Below are positions 52,501-58,500 of a DNA stretch of 64,000 nucleotides, piece after piece (positions within the stretch are counted from its first letter, which is position 1; each line of letters begins with the position of its first letter). The notes beneath the pieces are model-generated. The model was given only the letters and a program-made list of their open reading frames with translations, was not told where the DNA came from and ran no database searches. Both the position numbers and the translations under genes were made by a program. The stretch is from contig LS997566.1 of the NCBI GenBank assembly GCA_000469685.2, positions 18,109,545 through 18,173,544 of the forward strand. Reading direction: 5' to 3'. This DNA is from Haemonchus contortus (Eukaryota > Nematoda > Chromadorea > Rhabditida > Trichostrongylidae).

Positions 52501-55500
52501 TTGGCAAGCGGTTCGCAGCCATTATGCTACACTCAAAGACAGAGTGGTCAACAATTCTATTCAGGAGCCGAAAGGGTCGCGAGTTACGAACGATGGTCAT
52601 CGCTACGCCCGAACTCGAGCATCGCCAAGATCGTCACGTCTGTCCTCGACGGAGTATTTCCAAGGCTCGACGAGTGGTGAGTCCACATCAGTTGCAAGTC
52701 ATGCTACCACAAATAAGGCGCATGCTGTGGACCTTGCTAATAATATGCTCACTGTACTCAAAGAAGTTTTTAAAACTCAGTGCGTGGCAGATGTTAGAAA
52801 ATACAACGGTAAAAATTCGTTGAGTAAATTCGTCCGGGGATTAGACGTTAAGTTTCCCGCTACATTATGGCAAGACTCGGACAGGCGCGTCTTGTTAGTG
52901 AATCATCTAGAAGGGACAGCACTGTCACTCTATAAGAGTTTTCCTCAAAGTGTTCGGGGAGGAACCTTTAAGGAGGTAGTTGACGCACTCAAAGGTGCTC
53001 GCAAAAATCCATGTGAAAGGTTGAAAGATTTGAAGGAATGGGAAACCCTCTTCAAAAGAAACAACGAATCCATTGTAGATTTTTGCTGTCGTATGGAAGA
53101 TTTGTCTAGGAGGATCCATCCTAGCAGCGAGTGGGATTTCATACGGGGATCCAAGTTGTACTCGTGCCTTCAACAATGGCAGAATTCCTACCACATGCTT
53201 GCTGCCTTGGATGCCCCTGAGGGTACTGTGTACGCGGAGGTCAAGCGGGTTGCTATGCGGTTGGAAAAACTGCAGGGCAACGCAGATTACATACTAAGTA
53301 GTCATCCGGTACGCTTCCAGAAAAAGTTCATCGATAGGAAATCGGTGGATAGCCAGAATAGCAAGGAATTGAGAAGGGATGGATAAACCTCTAAACCCTT
53401 TGTCAAATGCTACAATTGCGGAAAAAAGGCCATGCAACAGCCGATTGCCGCCTAAGAGAGAAACCCACAAACACTGGTCACCGAGATAACGGAAACGGTG
53501 GTGGATTCAACAGAGCGCGGAATAGCGCAGCAGTAGGTAGCTCCCTCGTAACTGAGCTAGACAGATGGTGTAAGTCCGTTCAAGAGAGAGGACAAAGATT
53601 AGAGCCTCAACCCCAAGCTGTGGGTAAGCCAAGCACCTGCGAGGTGGAAATTTTTGGCATTAGAGCAAAAGCGCTTGTAGACACGGGCTCTGTGATTTCA
53701 ATAGTCCCGGTTGGTCTTCTAAAGCGAGCGCGCGAACGCGGCGCAGACCTTGACGCTAAAGCTTGCATCGTAGGTGATGGAAGGCAGCGAAAACTTTTTG
53801 ACGCGTCGGGTAATTCCATGAGCTTTCTTTCCGAAATTATTGCGGAGGTTAGTGTCAAAGGAGCTGGCACGACTCGCATTCATATGCACGTGCAGCAAAG
53901 TAAGGACGATACGTTGCTAATAGGTACGAATGCCTTACACCAATTGGGAATTTCCATACAATTATCGCCGCGCACTCATCCGGAAATGGAAGTAGCAAGC
54001 GAATCACATTCCAATACGGCCTATGCCGACAGCAGGGTGATCGTATTGCCAGGAAAAGTTGCCACCGTGCAAATTCGCAGCGGCTTTCGCAACGGACCAT
54101 GTGTGTTTTGGTCAGAAAATTCCCGCGTGGAATCCGGCGTATGTCTCGTTAGTCAAGGCAAGGCGATACTATCAGTAATCAATCAGGGCTCTGAACCGTG
54201 GGTGATAGGCCGAGGAGAGAACCTGGGTACCTGGTGAGCAGAAACTTGGATTGATCCAAGGATAGCGGATGTTCCAAGTGACATGATGGTTTTACATCAG
54301 CACGCTGTGTTGCAAGATGCTGAAAGGATCCATGCACTCATGGATATATTAAATAAGAACCGAAAGGCCGGGGTTATACCTGAGGAACTGCGTAGAGTGA
54401 TCGAGGAATACAGCGATGTATTCGCTGTTCCAGACAAGGAACTAACACAAACGAATCTGGTAACCCATGACATTGATGTGGGTGGGCATTTGCCGATCCG
54501 GCAGAAAACCAGACCCGTCCCGTACGGTATTCGTGCTGAGGTAGACACCATGCTACGAGATCTTAAGGAGAGAATTGTGATTGAGGACAGTCAATCACCT
54601 TGGGCGTCCCCAATAGTCCTGGTGGCCAAGAAAGATGGTACCACAAGGTTATGTGTGGATTATAGGGAAGTCAATAAAGTGACTAAGAAGGATAGTTATC
54701 CTTTACCTCCTATAGATATCACTCTGCAAAATTTGCAGGGAAAGCGATGGTTCACTTCCTTGGATTTAGCTAGTGGATACTGGCAAGTCCCTTTAACTGA
54801 ACGAGCGAAGGAAATAAGTGCATTCACGACAACCTCTGGACAATTTCAGTTCCGAGTCTTACTGTTTGGTCTGACCACCGCACCGGCTAAGTTCCAAAGA
54901 TTAATGGACAAGGTGCTGGGCGACGTAATAGGTCCCGAAGTATCAGTATATATAGACGATATACTTATCGCAACGGATTCGATATCTAGACATGTAGATG
55001 TCCTCGGTAAAGTACTGTTAGCGTTCCGTCATGCAAAACTAAAAGTAAAGCCGCAGAAGTGCCGGATAATGGAACCCAGTCTTGAGTTTCTTGGGCATGT
55101 GGTGGATGCTGACGGTGTAAGGGCAGACCCGGAGAAGGTTTCCCGTATAAAGAATTATGCACGCCCGCAAAATGTGGCACAATTGCGCACATTCCTGGGT
55201 ATGGCAGGATACTACCGAAAGTTTGTACTGCGTTTCGTTCAGATAGCTAAGCCTTTATATGAGCTTACAAGTTCGAGAAACTTGTTTAACTGGTCGGAGG
55301 AACACAGCATGGCTTTCGAGGCGCTCAAAAAGGCATTGACCGAAACCCCAGTTCTAGCGCAGCCAAATCTAGAAAAGGCAAGGGACGGATCTCGACCCTT
55401 CGCTATCTATACAGATGCTAGCACAGCAGGTATCGGAGCAGTTCTAGCACAAGAAGGTGATGACGGCCTGTTACATCCACTATTTTTCACATCTGACTGG

Positions 55501-58500
55501 AGCCGAGAAAAATTACCACGTAACCGATCAGGAAGCGCTGGCATTGATATTCAGTCTAAAAAAGTTCCACTACTTTATTTACGGGATTCGTACAATAGTG
55601 GGGACTGATCATGCGGCCCTCACGTCGCTGTTTAAAAGTACAAACGTTTCTCCTCGAGTGTTAAGATGGGCGCTGGAAGTTCAGCGTTATGATTTGACCA
55701 TAGAATTTGTGAAGGGAACCGCAAACGTGGTGGCAGACGCGTTATCAAGGGGGCTTCCACAGCAAATAGCTACCGAACAAGGGTACGCGGAGGACGAAAA
55801 AGTAGTTTGCGCTATTCAGGAGACTGATTGGCTCAAAGAACTGCGTCAGGACCCCGATTTCGAAGGACTGATTAAATCAGTTGAAAATGGTCAAATTGAG
55901 GAAGTAATACTTCCCAGACACAGCAAAATTCTTAGCACCGCAGATTTTGTGTTGCACGACGAAGAATTGAAACTTATTAACGAAAACGGAACTTTAGCTG
56001 CAGTAGTTCCACACTCACAAAGACGAGCAATTTTCGACGAGTCACACTTTTGTGTTTTCGGTGGTCGCTTTAACGCCAAAAAGATGTTTTTGCAAATGAG
56101 GAAACATATTTTTTGGCCTGGGATGTACCAAGATTTGGTTAGTTTGTGTCGCGGCTGTCAAAAATGTTTTGTGACGAATAACAGGACAGAAAACGTTCCA
56201 CCGTTACGCCGGCATGCAACCAATATTAAGTGGTATTGTTTACTTTGTAGTTGTACGACCTTCTATTAGCCTTGTTTTGTTGTTGGGGACACCCTGGGTA
56301 ATGACCCCTTGAGACTCGGGAGTAGGTGCAGTGCCTGCGGCGCCTACTGATGGTAGTGCAAAAGTACCCCTGATCACGCATTTGGACACGCCCACCGCAT
56401 ATAAATAGGATCGGGTCAATGACATCGCGTCGGTCTGTCCATCATTTATTTTTGTATATTGATATCTCTCGCTCTCATCTTAGTGATATTGACTTCTTTG
56501 TTTCGAATAACTTATTGAATTGCACTAAACTATTATTGCACAATTGTGATCGGTTAAGAAAGGTCTCGGATCCGAGCTACCTAGTTATTTGATTTAGTTG
56601 ATTCGTAATATACAAGTACGATCGCTAAACTTCACTGTGCGGTGAGCGACCAAATTGAAGTAGACGGCTAGGAATGGAAGGGACCAATTCACAGGAAGAA
56701 AAGGCAGCAATACCTGCTCACTCCTCGCTGCTTGTGAAAATTCACATGTTGCTGGACGATGCTGTGACGGGGATCACATACAGCATGGACGAGCTACCGC
56801 AGATAGAACTTAACTCGGACGTGCTGCTAATAGTGGGCGCCGATGACGCGAGTGTCGACCGCATCGTTAAGAACCTTGCACCGTGGTTAGAAGGACTTGC
56901 GTCGCGGGACGTGCAAGTCGCAATTGGCATGGCCCCAATGGAGCACCAGACCGTGGAGCAGGAAAAGAAGTGGTCCAAAGTCTACAGTATGATGAAGGCA
57001 GCAGTTGATAATGTGGGAAAAGTCGCCAACCACGTACGACTGCCTGATGATGCTAGAGCCGGAGAATGAGACCACACACACAGGTCGCTGGAGACAGCTC
57101 CGTATGACGAGCATGGTGGAATAGGATTCTATGGCACAAAAAGATGGTATGAGAGCATCAGAAAGTTTTGGGTAACTGAGTGGCCGCCGGCGGCAGAGAA
57201 GCCAAAGGAGGAGGTGGAAGGGCTTCTGCAGAAAAGGAAGCACGATGACGAGGGCAAAGCACCGCAGCCCTTCAAGAGAACGATGTCTCCGAGATGGCGT
57301 TGACCTAGCAGGGGTGTTACAGGCCGCCGCTAAAAAAGAAAAAAATGAAATGTATGTATAAAGAATCACTGAAGAAATTTGAGCTCAAACCTAGACGAGT
57401 GGGACGAGTGGGGACCACTCTTGAGGGCCCCCGGGGATGTAAGGAAAGCGCGAATCGAAATAAAGATAGAGTAATATTACGAAATATCCGTGCACGGGAA
57501 GAGCTACCTATAAAAGGGCATGGATCTTATCCGGTGATCCATTCTTGCCTGGAGTCAATCTCGGAAGGGAGGGAGAAACTTTTGATAAATTGGTGCCCTG
57601 AGAAGTAGGGCCAGCACCCTTCCCCCTCGTTAGGATTCATTTAGTGCCATTGTATTGTAACCTTGGTATTGTACACTAATTATATCTTAACCTTTGTATT
57701 ACACACTATTGCATTGGATACCAATTGTATTGTCTACTATCCCTTATATCACTGTGAGGATCTCTTGCCTTAGCTGTATTGTGTGCCTTAAGTATGAAGC
57801 TGTTATTTTACTGCTCTGTTCGAGTCAAGCAAGGTAATCACCAAGTTGCCGCCAAACCTTACAGTTCGACCTATCAACAAAAAATGATCAGAGTAATGGT
57901 TTCTTAGTTTCTCCTCTCGCATATTACAAGAAAATGAGTTAACAAGGAGTTCTAACGATATTAACCATTCACCTTCGTAACAAGTTCACATCAATAGCAT
58001 TGGCTACAAAAGCGAGAGCTTATCAAGCACTCTAACTTCGCGCACGAGCACATCCTTGTCACAAGCAAGAAATCCGCCCTCACTATGGGGTGGTTTTTGT
58101 GTTCCCATGAGCAGAACTGTACTACCGAAACTATGAAAATGGAACTCACATAGGTTTGAGCAGAACTGTTGAGCACAGGAGGGACTTTAATATTGGCAAA
58201 AGCATCATCGGTGCAGGTATCTGATGGCGCCCATGTCGGAGTGGGATCGCTTCCATCAGTCGCTGAATGATCTGAGCTTTGTAAAAAAAATTGTAAAAAA
58301 AAGGACGGGGGAGGTGAGGAGGCGTTGGAGAAGACCATTTTGGAACCGACTTGTCAATGGTGTGCTTTGTACTTGGAAATCGCCATCAAGTGAGAAACGT
58401 GAGGTGTGGTTTCTTCTCCCCAATGAGGTACTGCACCCAGAGACAATCACACTACACGTATATGGCTCGGTTTGAAGCCACAGTTCACGATAACTTTGGG

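Larger units (their letters stand above)
51381..56635 (+). mobile_element. Inner Ty3/gypsy LTR retrotransposon, integrase-deleted
   Basis: LTRs 51381-51813 and 56211-56635 differ at only a handful of positions. Order gag, CCHC knuckle, protease, RT, RNase H, start of integrase is that of Ty3/gypsy (Metaviridae). The integrase catalytic core is missing. A possible 4-bp target duplication CTGT lies at 51376-51379 and 56634-56637, but exact LTR edges are unsure. It interrupts the outer LTR element. Confidence 0.85.
50200..57863 (+). mobile_element. Outer LTR retrotransposon without recognisable pol, split by an inner element
   Basis: LTRs lie at 50200-50751 and 57351-57863. The 5' LTR is followed directly by tgggggccaagccgg (primer-binding-like site). 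The 3' LTR is preceded by a polypurine tract (aaaaaagaaaaaaatgaaa). The body (50752-51380 plus 56636-57350, about 1.3 kb) carries coiled-coil-like gag-type text and a 131-codon ORF but no RT, so it is non-autonomous. The LTRs differ by many substitutions and a roughly 60-bp indel. The whole unit sits in the intron between RTK exons 2 and 3. Confidence 0.75.
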
